Shown: positions 45,382-54,878, counted from the first letter of the stretch. The stretch: 64,000 nt of DNA from Pleurocapsa sp. FMAR1 (GCF_963665995.1 NZ_OY762512.1:2232001-2296000); one strand, 5' to 3'. Notes: generated by a model not told the origin, from the letters alone. A program made the numbers and translations.

Positions 45382-45741
45382 CTAAATTATTTTCTCATTA
45401 ATAGAAATTAATTCATAACCATGAATACGCCAACTGTAGTCTTTTTGATGTTGGACAATAAAAACTCCTTGAGTCACCTCCCCATTCTGAGCCATAATTA
45501 TCGATACCAACGCTGGGTAGTTGTTGACTAAAGTAAACCCACGAAACATAATCGATCTTGGTTTAACAATGGCATGATATTTGTTTTTTACCATGGTCAT
45601 AAAATCATCTTGCTCAAATTTCTTTTGAATAGTTGGACTAGTTAAAGAAAAAGCTATTTCATCATGACCTTGTTGAAATGCCTGTAGCTGTTTTTCTACT
45701 AGCTGACGAATTATTGCCTTATCGCTTTCTGAGATATACAT
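45382..45741 (-). CDS. DUF4864-like protein
   Basis: The 119-residue protein starts SESDKAIIRQLVEKQLQAFQ and continues RSIMFRGFTLVNNYPALVSI and then YSWRIHGYELI. This matches my memory of DUF4864, a small NTF2-like fold of unknown role. There is no signal peptide. It is transcribed in the same direction as the ABC permease upstream, but 72 bp apart. Confidence 0.7.
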   Translation of the reverse strand: MYISESDKAIIRQLVEKQLQAFQQGHDEIAFSLTSPTIQKKFEQDDFMTMVKNKYHAIVKPRSIMFRGFTLVNNYPALVSIIMAQNGEVTQGVFIVQHQKDYSWRIHGYELISINEKII

Positions 45742-45813
45742 TGGGGGCTAATTCATAAATAAAAGTTATTTTTTGGCAGGCATAAACAATGCTCAAATTG
45801 CTATTTCTACTGC

Positions 45814-46677
45814 TTAACCTTTTACTGCACCTGCTGTTAGTCCTTGTACAATTTGACGCTGAAAAATTAAGACAAGAATAACTAATGGTAGAGTACCCAA
45901 AACTGTGGCTGCGGCGATCGGTCCATAAGGAATATCAAATAAAGTTGCGCCTCCAAGCTGCGCTGTAGCTACAGGAATCGTTTTCTTCGCTTCTTCGGTA
46001 ATAAAGGTTAGAGCAAAAATATATTCATTCCAAGCGAAGATAAAAGTCAAAATACCAGTGGTTGCCAATGCTGGTAAAGTCATAGGTAATACTATATTCG
46101 TCAACATCCCCAAGGTTTTAAAGCCGTCCATCTTAGCAGCGTCTTCTAGCTCTTTAGGTAGCTGTTGAAAAAAGCTTCTCATTACCAGAATAGTCAGAGG
46201 TAGATTGATAGCAGTGTAAGGAATAATTAAAGCTAAGTAATTATTTCCCAAACCAACAATTTTGACTATTTCTAATAGTCCTAAAAATAATAATACATAA
46301 GGAAATAAAGTAATAATTAAAACTCCAGTCAAAATTAGCTTTTCTCCTCTTAAATTCATTCTTGCCAAAACGTAAGCTGCTGGAGAACCAAAGACAAGAC
46401 ACAAAATAGTTGAAACGCTTGCTACTAAGGCACTATTAAAAATATAGGTCAAAAAGGGACGACGCTTAAACAGTTCGGTGTAGTGTTCCCAGGTAATCTT
46501 ACTAGGTAAATAGACATTGGGAATTGCCGAAATATCCTCATTTAGTTTTACTGAAGTCAACATCTGCCAGATGATAGGTGCAGAAAAAAAGATCAAAATC
46601 AAGACAACACTAAATCCTAACCAGACTTGGGAAAAAGAGAAGCTTGATTTTTGCTTGTTAGTTTTAACTGATGACAT
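45814..46677 (-). CDS. Carbohydrate ABC transporter permease (MalG type)
   Basis: The protein has six predicted membrane helices and the permease EAA loop LEDAAKMDGFKTLGMLTNIV. The C-terminus (QRQIVQGLTAGAVKG) is the classic MalG/LacG ending. It should form the inner-membrane channel of a sugar or glucosylglycerol importer together with a MalF-type permease, an ATPase and a binding protein. None of those is adjacent in this window, so partners must be encoded elsewhere. Confidence 0.9.
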   Translation of the reverse strand: MSSVKTNKQKSSFSFSQVWLGFSVVLILIFFSAPIIWQMLTSVKLNEDISAIPNVYLPSKITWEHYTELFKRRPFLTYIFNSALVASVSTILCLVFGSPAAYVLARMNLRGEKLILTGVLIITLFPYVLLFLGLLEIVKIVGLGNNYLALIIPYTAINLPLTILVMRSFFQQLPKELEDAAKMDGFKTLGMLTNIVLPMTLPALATTGILTFIFAWNEYIFALTFITEEAKKTIPVATAQLGGATLFDIPYGPIAAATVLGTLPLVILVLIFQRQIVQGLTAGAVKG

Positions 46678-46874
46678 GACCGTCTATATACTCTCTATGC
46701 CCTACTAAAACCATGTTACATTCTTTAGGCACTGAAATTATCTTTCGTTAGTTAGTCAATTAATTTAGCTCTATTAGATAGAATGAAAGAATATTTAGAT
46801 CTTTAAATAAAAGAGATATGTCTGTAAATAATCTCCATATCTCTATTTGAAAGTTGAGGCACAACAGTATAATT

Positions 46875-47747
46875 ATGGCTACTTTACAAGAAAAAAGAAT
46901 TGAAAATGTTGACGGTAATTTTTATGTAGATTCTAGCTGTATTGATTGTGATACTTGTCGCTGGATGGCAGCAGATGTATTTAATCGTCAATCATCGTCT
47001 TCTGCCGTATATCATCAACCAGAAACTAGAGCAGATAAACTACTGGCAATGCAGGCTTTACTATCTTGTCCTACCGCTTCTATTGGTACAGTAAATAAAC
47101 CAACAGATATAAAACAAGTTCAACAGACATTTCCTTTGCTCGTAGAAGATAATGTTTATCACTGTGGATATCATTCTGAAGCTTCTTATGGTGCTGCTAG
47201 CTATTTCATTCAAAGACCAGAAGGCAATATCTTAATTGATTCACCTCGATTTGCACCGCCTTTAGTGAAACGCTTAGAAAATTTAGGCGGTATTAAATAT
47301 TTATATCTTACCCATCAAGATGATGTGGCAGATCATCAAAAATTCCAACAGCATTTTAATTGCCAGAGAATTTTACATTCAGACGATATAAAACCATCTA
47401 CTCAAGAAGTTGAAATTCAGCTATCTGGCACTGATACAGTTGAGCTTACTCCAGACATATTGATTATTCCTGTTCCAGGTCATAGTAAAGGACACACTGT
47501 TTTACTCTATAAAAACAAGTTTCTATTTACAGGAGATCATTTAGCCTGGTCACCATACCTTGAAAATCTTTATGCTTTTCGTCGCTTCTGTTGGTATTCT
47601 TGGTCAGAACAAATTAAATCCATGGAAAAATTAGCGAATTACTCTTTTGAATGGGTTTTACCTGGTCATGGTCGTCGTTATCATGGTGATGTTGATACCA
47701 CCAAAAAACAATTACAGCAGTGTATCAATTGGATGAAACAACAATAA
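46875..47747 (+). CDS. Ferredoxin-like domain fused to metallo-beta-lactamase-fold hydrolase
   Basis: From the ATG at 46875 the first ~80 residues are a ferredoxin-like segment with CIDCDTC and a distal LSCPTA cysteine, fit for a [4Fe-4S] cluster. Then comes an MBL domain whose metal motif reads THQDDVADH in place of the usual HxHxDH, with VPGHSKGHTVLL, FTGDH and LPGHGRRYHG as later ligands. Such fusions occur in cyanobacteria and plants. The altered first motif may change the metal or the reaction. A TTG 7 codons upstream is the other possible start. Confidence 0.85.
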   Translation: MATLQEKRIENVDGNFYVDSSCIDCDTCRWMAADVFNRQSSSSAVYHQPETRADKLLAMQALLSCPTASIGTVNKPTDIKQVQQTFPLLVEDNVYHCGYHSEASYGAASYFIQRPEGNILIDSPRFAPPLVKRLENLGGIKYLYLTHQDDVADHQKFQQHFNCQRILHSDDIKPSTQEVEIQLSGTDTVELTPDILIIPVPGHSKGHTVLLYKNKFLFTGDHLAWSPYLENLYAFRRFCWYSWSEQIKSMEKLANYSFEWVLPGHGRRYHGDVDTTKKQLQQCINWMKQQ

Positions 47748-47771
47748 TTGGGATGGGCTGTAGAGTAATTG

Positions 47772-47812
47772 AAGTCGGGGGATGCCTTGTAAGATGAAGC
47801 ATCCCCCGACTT
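47772..47812 (+). terminator. Strong terminator-like hairpin
   Basis: A 14-bp perfect stem (AAGTCGGGGGATGC with GCATCCCCCGACTT) and a 13-nt loop lie 24 bp after the stop of the MBL gene. No long T-run follows, so it may act on both strands between convergent genes. Confidence 0.7.
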
Positions 47813-47916
47813 GTTGAAACTTTGTTTACATCTTGCATTCAATTAAGTTGACTTAATTAAAAAGGACTAGACAAAAGTTGAGTTTTTAGCTCTCATTTAT
47901 TGTTGATTGTTAACGC

Positions 47917-48576
47917 TTAATTATTTTCTTCTCGGTTGATTAAATCTAATTTAGCAATTTCTTGTGCCGCATTTTGTAACTGAAAAATATTGGTAGCTTG
48001 CTTTAGTAGATAGATTGGAGTCCAAATTATTAGAGCTATTTGGACTCCAGTAAAGTTCCAATCATTGATCGTCAAACGACCACCAATAAGATAGAAATTA
48101 AGATAAAGCAAAATATAAAATAATTCATTTCCTAAGATCAACACATCCATGAAAGGCTTGTTGCCATAGTAAAGCTTCATTAGTCCATTGGTTGCCCATT
48201 CGGTCGAGTCTTTATGACTAGCTTTGCCTAGCATTCCTGTAGCGTAGATCAAATAATAATGGCTGCTAACGTCAAGAGCGATCGCACCAATAAAAACTAA
48301 TAAATAATTAGGATATAATTGCGCCAAAATCAAACACAAACCCGCCGTAGCCGTGCGATCTGCCACCATATCAAGGGCTGCACCAAAATTACTGCTTTGA
48401 TTATATGCCCTGGCAGCACGACCATCAAATTCATCTAAAATAAAGGCGATCGCATAAAAGCTAATACACAGTTGCCAGTTATCGAGTGTATGACAAATAA
48501 AGCTAATCAAGTAAAATATAAATCTACTATAGCCAATAATGTTCGGTACAAATAAAAATACTTTGTTAACTGACAT
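47917..48576 (-). CDS. Eukaryotic-type phosphatidylinositol synthase homologue (CDP-alcohol phosphatidyltransferase)
   Basis: The complete CDP-alcohol phosphatidyltransferase motif is present: Asp48, Asp51-Gly52, Ala55-Arg56, Gly65, Asp69 and Asp73 in 219 residues. Beyond this motif the protein resembles human/plant PI synthase along its length: VFLFVPNIIGYSRFIFYLIS at the start, ALDVSSHYYLIYATGMLG, LMKLYYGNKP, LGNELFYILLYLNFY, and a C-terminal NAAQEIAKLD. The expected reaction joins CDP-diacylglycerol and myo-inositol in the membrane. I chose the ATG at 48576 because the PI synthase match starts there. PI is not a usual cyanobacterial lipid. Homology to the eukaryotic enzyme is judged from memory. 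Confidence 0.85.
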   Translation of the reverse strand: MSVNKVFLFVPNIIGYSRFIFYLISFICHTLDNWQLCISFYAIAFILDEFDGRAARAYNQSSNFGAALDMVADRTATAGLCLILAQLYPNYLLVFIGAIALDVSSHYYLIYATGMLGKASHKDSTEWATNGLMKLYYGNKPFMDVLILGNELFYILLYLNFYLIGGRLTINDWNFTGVQIALIIWTPIYLLKQATNIFQLQNAAQEIAKLDLINREENN

Positions 48577-49128
48577 AAATTTATAAGTAAGGAGTTTCTT
48601 TAGCCATCGAAGCACTGGCTTTAATCAATCAAGAGATAACTGCTACTCTAACTATTATAGGTCTTGGGCGCGATCGCCAGCCCAACTACACAAACTTGCA
48701 CGCAAGTTAAAAATGGAGGTAAGTTTGTATTACTACTCAAACTTTTGGCAACAGAACTAAATTACGTTTATTACCTTGAGGTATAGTGTAACTGCTCTGG
48801 TATTGTGGGCGATCGCCATGTAGCCAAAAGAGAGCGATCGTCATATAAATTCATTCTATATATTATTTTTAATAAGCCAGATTAATTATGCCAAAAACAA
48901 TCAGCAGGATATCTTATGTATCTTCTAAACTAATTCTGGTTGGTAGGCTTTGAATTACAAATGATGCTTTTCTATAATCAGCATCTTCATTTATGATGAT
49001 GAAAAGAAAAAACCCAGCTTACTTAATAACCAAAACAAAGCTATTGACATTTAGTTTATCTTAACTGTAGCTTAAATGTAGTGCTATTAACTAAAATCGT
49101 TGGCGGTCAGAAAAAACAGTAAAAATAA
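48577..49128. other. Intergenic region with a small hairpin and HIP1 sites
   Basis: This 550-bp divergent region holds HIP1 octamers near 48670 and 48819, a compact hairpin (AACTTGC/GCAAGTT, 48693-48708), and a looser one with GATGC/GCATC arms near 48962-48984. No ORF or RNA gene is recognised. Promoters for both flanking genes presumably lie here. Confidence 0.4.
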
Positions 49129-50460
49129 ATGGCAAGGGCGGAAAATTACGGGGAAGATTATTATTTAACTTTGGGAGTATCCCAGAGTGCAACATTAAAA
49201 GAAATCAAAATAGCTTTTCGTCATTTGGCGCGCCAATATCACCCCGATCTTAATCCAGGCGATCCTGCTGCTGTTGAGAAATTTAAACAGATTTCTCAGG
49301 CATATGATGTATTGTCGGATAATGCTCAACGTCGTCGCTATGATCGTCGTGTTCCTTTTAAAAATGAGCCACAGACAACTACAAGCCAGGGTAATAATAA
49401 GTATAGCCAAACAAGTAATCCTAAAACAGCTAAAGATTTTTATAATCGAGGCTTTCATTACACTCAAATTAAAGAATATAGCAAAGCCATTGATGATTAT
49501 TCTCAGGCAATCAAACTCAATCCCAAATTTATTGATGCCTATCTCAAAAGATGCGAAATGCGATACAAAATGGGTGATAATAAGGGGGTTTTAGATGATT
49601 GTCAACAAATACTTGCTATCAATCGCCAAGTTGCTAAAGCTCACTACTATCAAGGAAGAGCGCGCTATGGTCTAGGTTATGCCGAACCTGCCATTGAATC
49701 TTACACTGTAGCGATCGCTCAAGACAACAATTATCCTCAAGCATACTACTATCGAGGCATTGCTTATAAAGAGCTATTCAAATTTTCTTTTGCCATACAG
49801 GACTTAAATAAAGCCGCCGCTCTTTTTCGCTTGCAAAAAAATTACGAAGCTCATCGTCGTACTAAAAATATAGTCAGTGACTTAAAAAAAAGCAATTATG
49901 GCACTGGTCGGTCAAATAGCCCAATTCAAAATTTTTTGATGACACTCAGCCTGTCTTTTTTAAATCCTGGAGGCGGTCTGTTACCTGCATTTTCTCGTTT
50001 AGAAAGGAGACATTTAAGACAAGTTGGCATTATCTATGGTGTATTTTCTAGCTTATGTTTTGTCTGTAGTTATTTTATGATTGGATTGCCGTTAGAAATA
50101 CCAATATGGGAACTATTTTTAATTGGTATGATTCCCTTTATAAGCTTTATAGTTACGGGAGTTCTAGTACGTTTTTTTCTGAGCCATAAAGGTAGTTTGA
50201 CAACGGATATATTCATAGCTGGAACGGCGATCGCTCCTCTAGCTTTCTTTTTTGTCTTAATGGCATTTATTCCCATCTCTGTTTTAGCTTTAACAATACC
50301 GTTAGCCCTTGTCGGAGTTTCTTACACTACGCTAACTTTGCAAGCTAGCTATTCTCAATTACTAAACGTTAGCGAATCTGAGACTGCTTTTACCGTGGCT
50401 TTGATGCTAATGCTAAATAGTTCTATTTGTTATGTATTGATATCATACTTTATCGCCTAA
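49129..50460 (+). CDS. DnaJ domain-TPR-membrane protein
   Basis: A J-domain fills residues ~9-72 with the HPD motif at 38-40 ([16 protein letters not shown]) and [12 protein letters not shown] at its end. TPR repeats follow at ~105-240 ([20 protein letters not shown] and two more). The last ~170 residues hold about five hydrophobic segments. The J-domain should stimulate an Hsp70 (DnaK), and the membrane part ties it to the plasma or thylakoid membrane. Its client is unknown. Cyanobacteria have several DnaJ-like membrane proteins, but I do not recognise this one as a characterised type. Confidence 0.82.
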   Translation: MARAENYGEDYYLTLGVSQSATLKEIKIAFRHLARQYHPDLNPGDPAAVEKFKQISQAYDVLSDNAQRRRYDRRVPFKNEPQTTTSQGNNKYSQTSNPKTAKDFYNRGFHYTQIKEYSKAIDDYSQAIKLNPKFIDAYLKRCEMRYKMGDNKGVLDDCQQILAINRQVAKAHYYQGRARYGLGYAEPAIESYTVAIAQDNNYPQAYYYRGIAYKELFKFSFAIQDLNKAAALFRLQKNYEAHRRTKNIVSDLKKSNYGTGRSNSPIQNFLMTLSLSFLNPGGGLLPAFSRLERRHLRQVGIIYGVFSSLCFVCSYFMIGLPLEIPIWELFLIGMIPFISFIVTGVLVRFFLSHKGSLTTDIFIAGTAIAPLAFFFVLMAFIPISVLALTIPLALVGVSYTTLTLQASYSQLLNVSESETAFTVALMLMLNSSICYVLISYFIA

Positions 50461-50753
50461 GTAGTCATTTCATTTATCATTTATCAACACGGGAGTGAAA
50501 CAAGATCGCCTTGCCGAGAGTATTTCTTCCCACAAAAAGATACTGAATATGTAATATCGTTTTACTTTTTAGTTGATACAAATGAGTTGATAAGGAGACG
50601 GGGAGGGCGTGTGCAATAGCGGTGATATTATTTGTCTTAGATATTTTCTAAATTTATATAAATTACAAATTGCTGAGAAATATAGTTTTGCTCGAATGTA
50701 TGGGCAACATAGATAGGAAACATCACTAACCGTATCAAAACAAAATAGCTATT
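50461..50753. other. Intergenic region, nothing recognised
   Basis: It separates the DnaJ-TPR gene from moxR on the same strand. No hairpin, ORF or RNA gene is clear. Confidence 0.3.
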
Positions 50754-51716
50754 GTGACTCAAATAAACTCAGTAATCAGCGATGTTGCTGGTAAAGACAT
50801 ATATGAAAAAATTTATCACAACATTCAACGGGTAATGCAAGGGCAGTCAACTGCTATTAGAAACCTCTTGGCTGGTTTTGCCAGTGGGGGTCATGTTCTT
50901 TTAGAAGACTATCCTGGTACAGGAAAAACTACCTTGGCAAAAGCTTTAGCTTATTCTATTGATGCTAAGTTTAAGCGTATTCAATTTACCCCCGATCTCT
51001 TGCCGTCAGATATTACAGGCATTTCTATTTTTGACCAGCAAGAAAGTTCTTTTAATTTTCACCCAGGACCAATCTTTGCCAATATTGTTTTGGTAGACGA
51101 AATCAACCGTGCCTCCCCTCGCACTCAGTCTGCCTTATTAGAGGCAATGGCGGAGTCTCAGGTAAGCGTAGATGGTCAAATTAAAAAACTAGAGGACTTA
51201 TTTTTTGTCATTGCTACCCAAAACCCAGTGGGTTCACATGGCACATATCCTTTACCCGAAGCTCAAATGGATCGTTTTGCCCTTCAGTTCAGTTTAGGAT
51301 ATGTTTCTCCTGCCGATGAAGTGCAAATTTTAGCTTCTCAGATGCAAAGTCATCCTCTCGATCATATTAAGCCCTGTATTTCTCTATCTGAAGCGATCGC
51401 CCTCAAACAACAGGTAGAACAAGTTAGAGTCAGCGACACCATGAAACAATATTTAGTTGATTTGGTTAACGCTACTCGTACTTTTGAAGGAGTGCAGCTA
51501 GGAGGAAGTCCGAGAGGCTCTTTAGCACTGATGAAGGTAGCACAGGCTTTGGCGTTATTTGATGGTTATGAATTTGTCACCCCCGAACATATTCAGGAAT
51601 TAGCGGTATCCGTAATTGCTCATCGCTTGGTTATGCAGCCTCAAGCTCGTTTTTCAGGTCAAACTGCCGCGGGAGTAGTGCAAGAAATTTTGAGGAACAT
51701 TCGTGTACCTGCTTAG
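50754..51716 (+). CDS. MoxR-family AAA+ ATPase
   Basis: Walker A is EDYPGTGKTTLAKAL and Walker B is NIVLVDEINRASPRTQSALL, with sensor 1 in FVIATQNPVGSHGTYPLPEA. These are typical of MoxR ATPases, which mature or fold partner proteins, often with von Willebrand A proteins. The length of 320 residues is normal. The GTG start at 50754 is the only reasonable one. A DUF58 or VWA partner gene is not next to it, which is unusual for moxR. Confidence 0.92.
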   Translation: MTQINSVISDVAGKDIYEKIYHNIQRVMQGQSTAIRNLLAGFASGGHVLLEDYPGTGKTTLAKALAYSIDAKFKRIQFTPDLLPSDITGISIFDQQESSFNFHPGPIFANIVLVDEINRASPRTQSALLEAMAESQVSVDGQIKKLEDLFFVIATQNPVGSHGTYPLPEAQMDRFALQFSLGYVSPADEVQILASQMQSHPLDHIKPCISLSEAIALKQQVEQVRVSDTMKQYLVDLVNATRTFEGVQLGGSPRGSLALMKVAQALALFDGYEFVTPEHIQELAVSVIAHRLVMQPQARFSGQTAAGVVQEILRNIRVPA

Positions 51717-51825
51717 ATTTTGGGCTTTTCTGGCAAAATTTTCGGAAAATGTGCAAAAAAAACGCTTTGGGAGTCAGCTTTTGGGTACAATACCCCATTA
51801 GTTATCAAAAGGGGCAAAATTAATT

Positions 51826-53031
51826 ATGGGACGCGCAAACAAAGTTGTCTTAGCTTATTCGGGTGGAGTAGACACCACCGTATGCATTCCTTATCTCAAG
51901 GAAGAATGGGGAGTCAAAGAAGTAATTACCCTAGCTGCTGACTTAGGACAGGGAGACGAACTAGGGCCAATTCAGCAAAAGGCATTAAAGTGTGGTGCAT
52001 CTGAATCTTTAGTAGAAGATGCCACCGAAAGCTTTGTACGCGATTACGCTTTTCCTGCAATTCAAGCCAATACTCTCTATGAAAATCGCTATCCCTTGTC
52101 TACGGCTTTGGCACGTCCTTTAATTGCTAAATTGCTAGTAGAAGCAGCAGAAAAATATGGGGCAGATGCGGTAGCTCACGGCTGTACAGGCAAAGGTAAC
52201 GACCAGGTGCGATTTGACGTGGGCATTATGGCACTAAACCCCAGTCTCAAGGTGTTAGCTCCTGCTAGAGAGTGGGGCATGAGTCGGGAAGAAGCTATTT
52301 CTTATGGTGAGAAGTTCGGTTTTGAATTTCCCGTGAAAAAGTCTTCTCCTTTTAGTATCGATCGCAATTTACTTGGTCGCAGTATTGAGGCAGGCCCTCT
52401 AGAAGATCCGATGGTAGAGCCTCCTGAAGAGATTTTTGTGATGACCAAGGCGATCGCCGATACTCCCGATCAGCCAGAATACGTTACTATCGGTTTTGAA
52501 CAGGGTCTACCTATTAGCATCAACGGTGAAAAGCTTGCTCCCGTTGCCCTCATAACTAAGCTAAACGAGCTTGCAGGTAAACACGGTGTCGGACGCATCG
52601 ATATGTTAGAAAATCGTGTCGTGGGTATTAAATCGCGCGAAATCTACGAAGCACCAGCTTTATTAGTTTTGATTCATGCTCACCGTGACTTAGAAAGTCT
52701 TACCCTAACAGGAGATGTTACTCAATACAAACGTGGTATTGAACAATCCTACGGCGAATTAGTTTATCGTGGCTTATGGTATAGTCCTCTCAAAGCTGCT
52801 TTAGATGGCTTTATTCAAAATACTCAAGAAAGAGTTTCAGGAGAAGTCAGAGTTAAGTTGCATAAAGGCAACGCCATCATTGTTGGTCGTCAGTCGGACA
52901 ATTCTATCTACACTCCCGATCTTGCTACCTATGGCGCAGAGGATGAGTTTGACCACAAAGCAGCAGAAGGCTTTATCTATATTTGGGGTCTACCTACTAG
53001 AGTTTGGTCACAAAAAACGAGAGGTCTTTAA
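51826..53031 (+). CDS. argG: Argininosuccinate synthase
   Basis: The ATP-binding loop [38 protein letters not shown] and [19 protein letters not shown] identify ArgG. It joins citrulline and aspartate with ATP in arginine synthesis, in the cytosol as a tetramer. At 401 residues the gene is full length. A -10-like TACAAT stands at about 51786. A strong terminator follows at 53044-53078. Confidence 0.97.
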   Translation: MGRANKVVLAYSGGVDTTVCIPYLKEEWGVKEVITLAADLGQGDELGPIQQKALKCGASESLVEDATESFVRDYAFPAIQANTLYENRYPLSTALARPLIAKLLVEAAEKYGADAVAHGCTGKGNDQVRFDVGIMALNPSLKVLAPAREWGMSREEAISYGEKFGFEFPVKKSSPFSIDRNLLGRSIEAGPLEDPMVEPPEEIFVMTKAIADTPDQPEYVTIGFEQGLPISINGEKLAPVALITKLNELAGKHGVGRIDMLENRVVGIKSREIYEAPALLVLIHAHRDLESLTLTGDVTQYKRGIEQSYGELVYRGLWYSPLKAALDGFIQNTQERVSGEVRVKLHKGNAIIVGRQSDNSIYTPDLATYGAEDEFDHKAAEGFIYIWGLPTRVWSQKTRGL

Positions 53032-53043
53032 TTAGGTCATTAT

Positions 53044-53078
53044 ATTTAACGTAAGGGCGATTCGCCCTTACGTTAAAT
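53044..53078 (+). terminator. Intrinsic terminator after argG
   Basis: A 16-bp perfect stem (ATTTAACGTAAGGGCG with CGCCCTTACGTTAAAT) with a 3-nt loop, 12 bp after the stop codon and followed by a T-rich stretch. Confidence 0.85.
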
Positions 53079-53198
53079 CATGTGGTTTTTGTTGGGATAT
53101 AACTATACACCCATTCACACTAACTGCAATAAGCGAGAGATTGCCAGCTATAGCAATTTGTGCGCTCAGTGCAGCCCCTTAAAGTATGTGATTAAATA

Positions 53199-53573
53199 AT
53201 GAATAACAAGTTTCGCACACCCAGTTATCGCCCCATCCGAAAGCTAAAGGTTATCTTATCGGGTCTTCAGATTGCAGTAGTAACTGATTTTAGTGTTGCT
53301 TATAAAGTTGTTTTATCGATTCCAGTCTTAATTGCTTCCTTTTTTTTTCGACAATGGGTAGATGTCAGTTTGATATTACTGGCAATGGGGATAATGCTGA
53401 TTTCTGAATTGTTTAATAGTGCGATCGAAGTTTTGTGCGATTTTGTAGAGCCTCAGCAAAATGAGCAGATCCGAATCACTAAAGATATTGCCGCAGCAGC
53501 TACTGGTCTTAGTATCTTGATGTGGGCAGCAATTTTACTTATCGAAAGCATCCGTCTTTTTCAGCTACGGTAA
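53199..53573 (+). CDS. dgkA: Diacylglycerol kinase, DgkA type
   Basis: The 124-residue integral membrane protein has the DgkA signature (ISELFNSAIEVLCDFVEP, then RITKDIAAAATGLSILMW) and three membrane helices. The family phosphorylates diacylglycerol or undecaprenol; many Gram-positive-type members use undecaprenol, and the substrate here is not clear. It lies alone on the plus strand after argG. Confidence 0.92.
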   Translation: MNNKFRTPSYRPIRKLKVILSGLQIAVVTDFSVAYKVVLSIPVLIASFFFRQWVDVSLILLAMGIMLISELFNSAIEVLCDFVEPQQNEQIRITKDIAAAATGLSILMWAAILLIESIRLFQLR

Positions 53574-53750
53574 GAGAATAGTGTTCAGTTGTCAGCCAGC
53601 TAACACATCACGACAGCGATCTTAAAATTAATTTTCCCAATTATTTTTTGGTTTTCTAAGCTAATTTATCTAAGTGCGATAGTCAATTATTGCTGATCTC
53701 TGACCTCTGACTTTGAGCATCAACGTTGAATTTAATTTTGTTCAACTATC

Positions 53751-54164
53751 TTATTGATTAGCTTTACCATGAACTGCAATATACTCAAGTGCTGCATCAG
53801 CTAGTAATTTAGAGCGTGTTTTGTTGGAATTTTTGGCGAAAGCATCAACTTTTCCTAGTATTCTTTCTGGCATTGATATATTTATACGCTGCGTTTTTCC
53901 ACCTAGCTTGGATAAATCCACATCAACTAATGCCCATGTTCCTCCTTGATAATCTGGTTGATTGACATATTTTTCTATTGTTTTCCCTAAAGGTAAATTT
54001 TCCTCGTCTAACAATATTCCTTCTAGATGACACTCTATTGCCTCTACTGCATTACTTAAGGCTTTTGCCATCGTATCTCCCGCCGAAAAGCATCCAGGTA
54101 AATCTGGTACTGTTACACCGTAATCAGATTCTGGATCTTTGTGGATCACAATTGGATAAATCAT
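53751..54164 (-). CDS. hicB: HicB-family antitoxin
   Basis: The N-terminal partial RNase-H-like fold is clear (YPIVIHKDPESDYGVTVPDL, then PGCFSAGDTMAKALSNAVEA). The C-terminal ribbon-helix-helix part follows (RINISMPERILGKVDAFAK, KTRSKLLADAALEYI). I chose the ATG at 54164 (MIYPIV) because the HicB fold starts there. HicB binds and blocks the HicA RNase and represses its own promoter. It lies just downstream of the hicA-like frame, an order found in many hicAB operons. Confidence 0.88.
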   Translation of the reverse strand: MIYPIVIHKDPESDYGVTVPDLPGCFSAGDTMAKALSNAVEAIECHLEGILLDEENLPLGKTIEKYVNQPDYQGGTWALVDVDLSKLGGKTQRINISMPERILGKVDAFAKNSNKTRSKLLADAALEYIAVHGKANQ

Positions 54165-54178
54165 GCTTGAGTTACTTT

Positions 54179-54373
54179 CTATCTTGTTTTCCAGTCCCAC
54201 TCTGCTTGCTTAAATATAATTTTTAGTGTACCTATAGGTAAGTCTTTCTTCGGATGTGGAACTGTTATTTTGTTTTGCTTGTTTGGATGTTTGTATTGGT
54301 GATGGCTACCACGAATATTTACTAGCTCCCAGCCTTCCTGCTTAAGTCTAGATATTACTTCACGGCTATTCTT
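54179..54373 (-). pseudogene. hicA: HicA toxin reading frame without a start codon
   Basis: The frame reads NSREVISRLKQEGWELVNIR, then GSHHQYKHP and ITVPHPKKDLPIGTLKIIFK QAEW (split by a space), a complete HicA mRNA interferase with its catalytic-type His in GSHHQ. However, the codon where the family has ATG is AAG (54371-54373), with TAA directly before it, and no ATG, GTG or TTG replaces it near the N-terminus. The toxin is therefore probably not made at normal level. A one-base change restores ATG; a sequencing error must be excluded. Confidence 0.75.
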
Positions 54374-54671
54374 TTAACTATTATACACACCATACACAAA
54401 ATTAAAATTTGAAATGCCAGAAATCACTTTAGTATTAAACGCAGTTTGGCTGGTCTACAAACCAGTTTTCCTTCAGATGCCAAACATATTGCTGGCTAAC
54501 TATACAAAAAATGCAAAGCAGAAAAACCGCAGATGGATTTTCTAATCTAACTTGACCTTGATTTAAAAATGAGGATTAATCTTTAAGGCGATCGCTCTTA
54601 TAGTTTGATTCAAGTCACTGCAAGAACAGATAAAAGACAACAATATTAAACAAATATTTAATATTGCTGCG
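54374..54671. other. Intergenic region with a partial repeat of a downstream hairpin
   Basis: A 24-base segment near 54507 (AAAAAATGCAAAGCAGAAAA...) recurs near 54935 in front of a real hairpin. One HIP1 site lies near 54590. No gene is seen. Confidence 0.4.
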
Positions 54672-54878
54672 ATGAAAGATTTTAAGATTGAACTACAGAA
54701 GCTTGCTCAAATAAAGAAGTACTATAGATTAGAAGCTCATCCTTTAAAAGATAAAAATAAAACAGCACTGATAGGCATAATTAAGGGAAAAGCTGTGAGT
54801 ATTTCAGTCGATTATGTTGCAAAAACTATATCGTATAAGTCAATAGGACACAGCGAGATTACACACTATTGTCGCTAA
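54672..54878 (+). CDS. Small hypothetical protein (68 aa)
   Basis: A 68-residue basic ORF begins MKDFKIELQKLAQIKKYYRL and ends YKSIGHSEITHYCR. Its amino-acid mix is plausible and it starts with ATG, but no ribosome site or known family supports it. It lies alone between a HicAB pair and UDP-glucose dehydrogenase. Confidence 0.35.
   Translation: MKDFKIELQKLAQIKKYYRLEAHPLKDKNKTALIGIIKGKAVSISVDYVAKTISYKSIGHSEITHYCR

Noticed and set aside
49195-49594. ORFs on both strands over the DnaJ-TPR gene
   Set aside because: Overlapped by a gene with clear J-domain and TPR motifs in its own frame.
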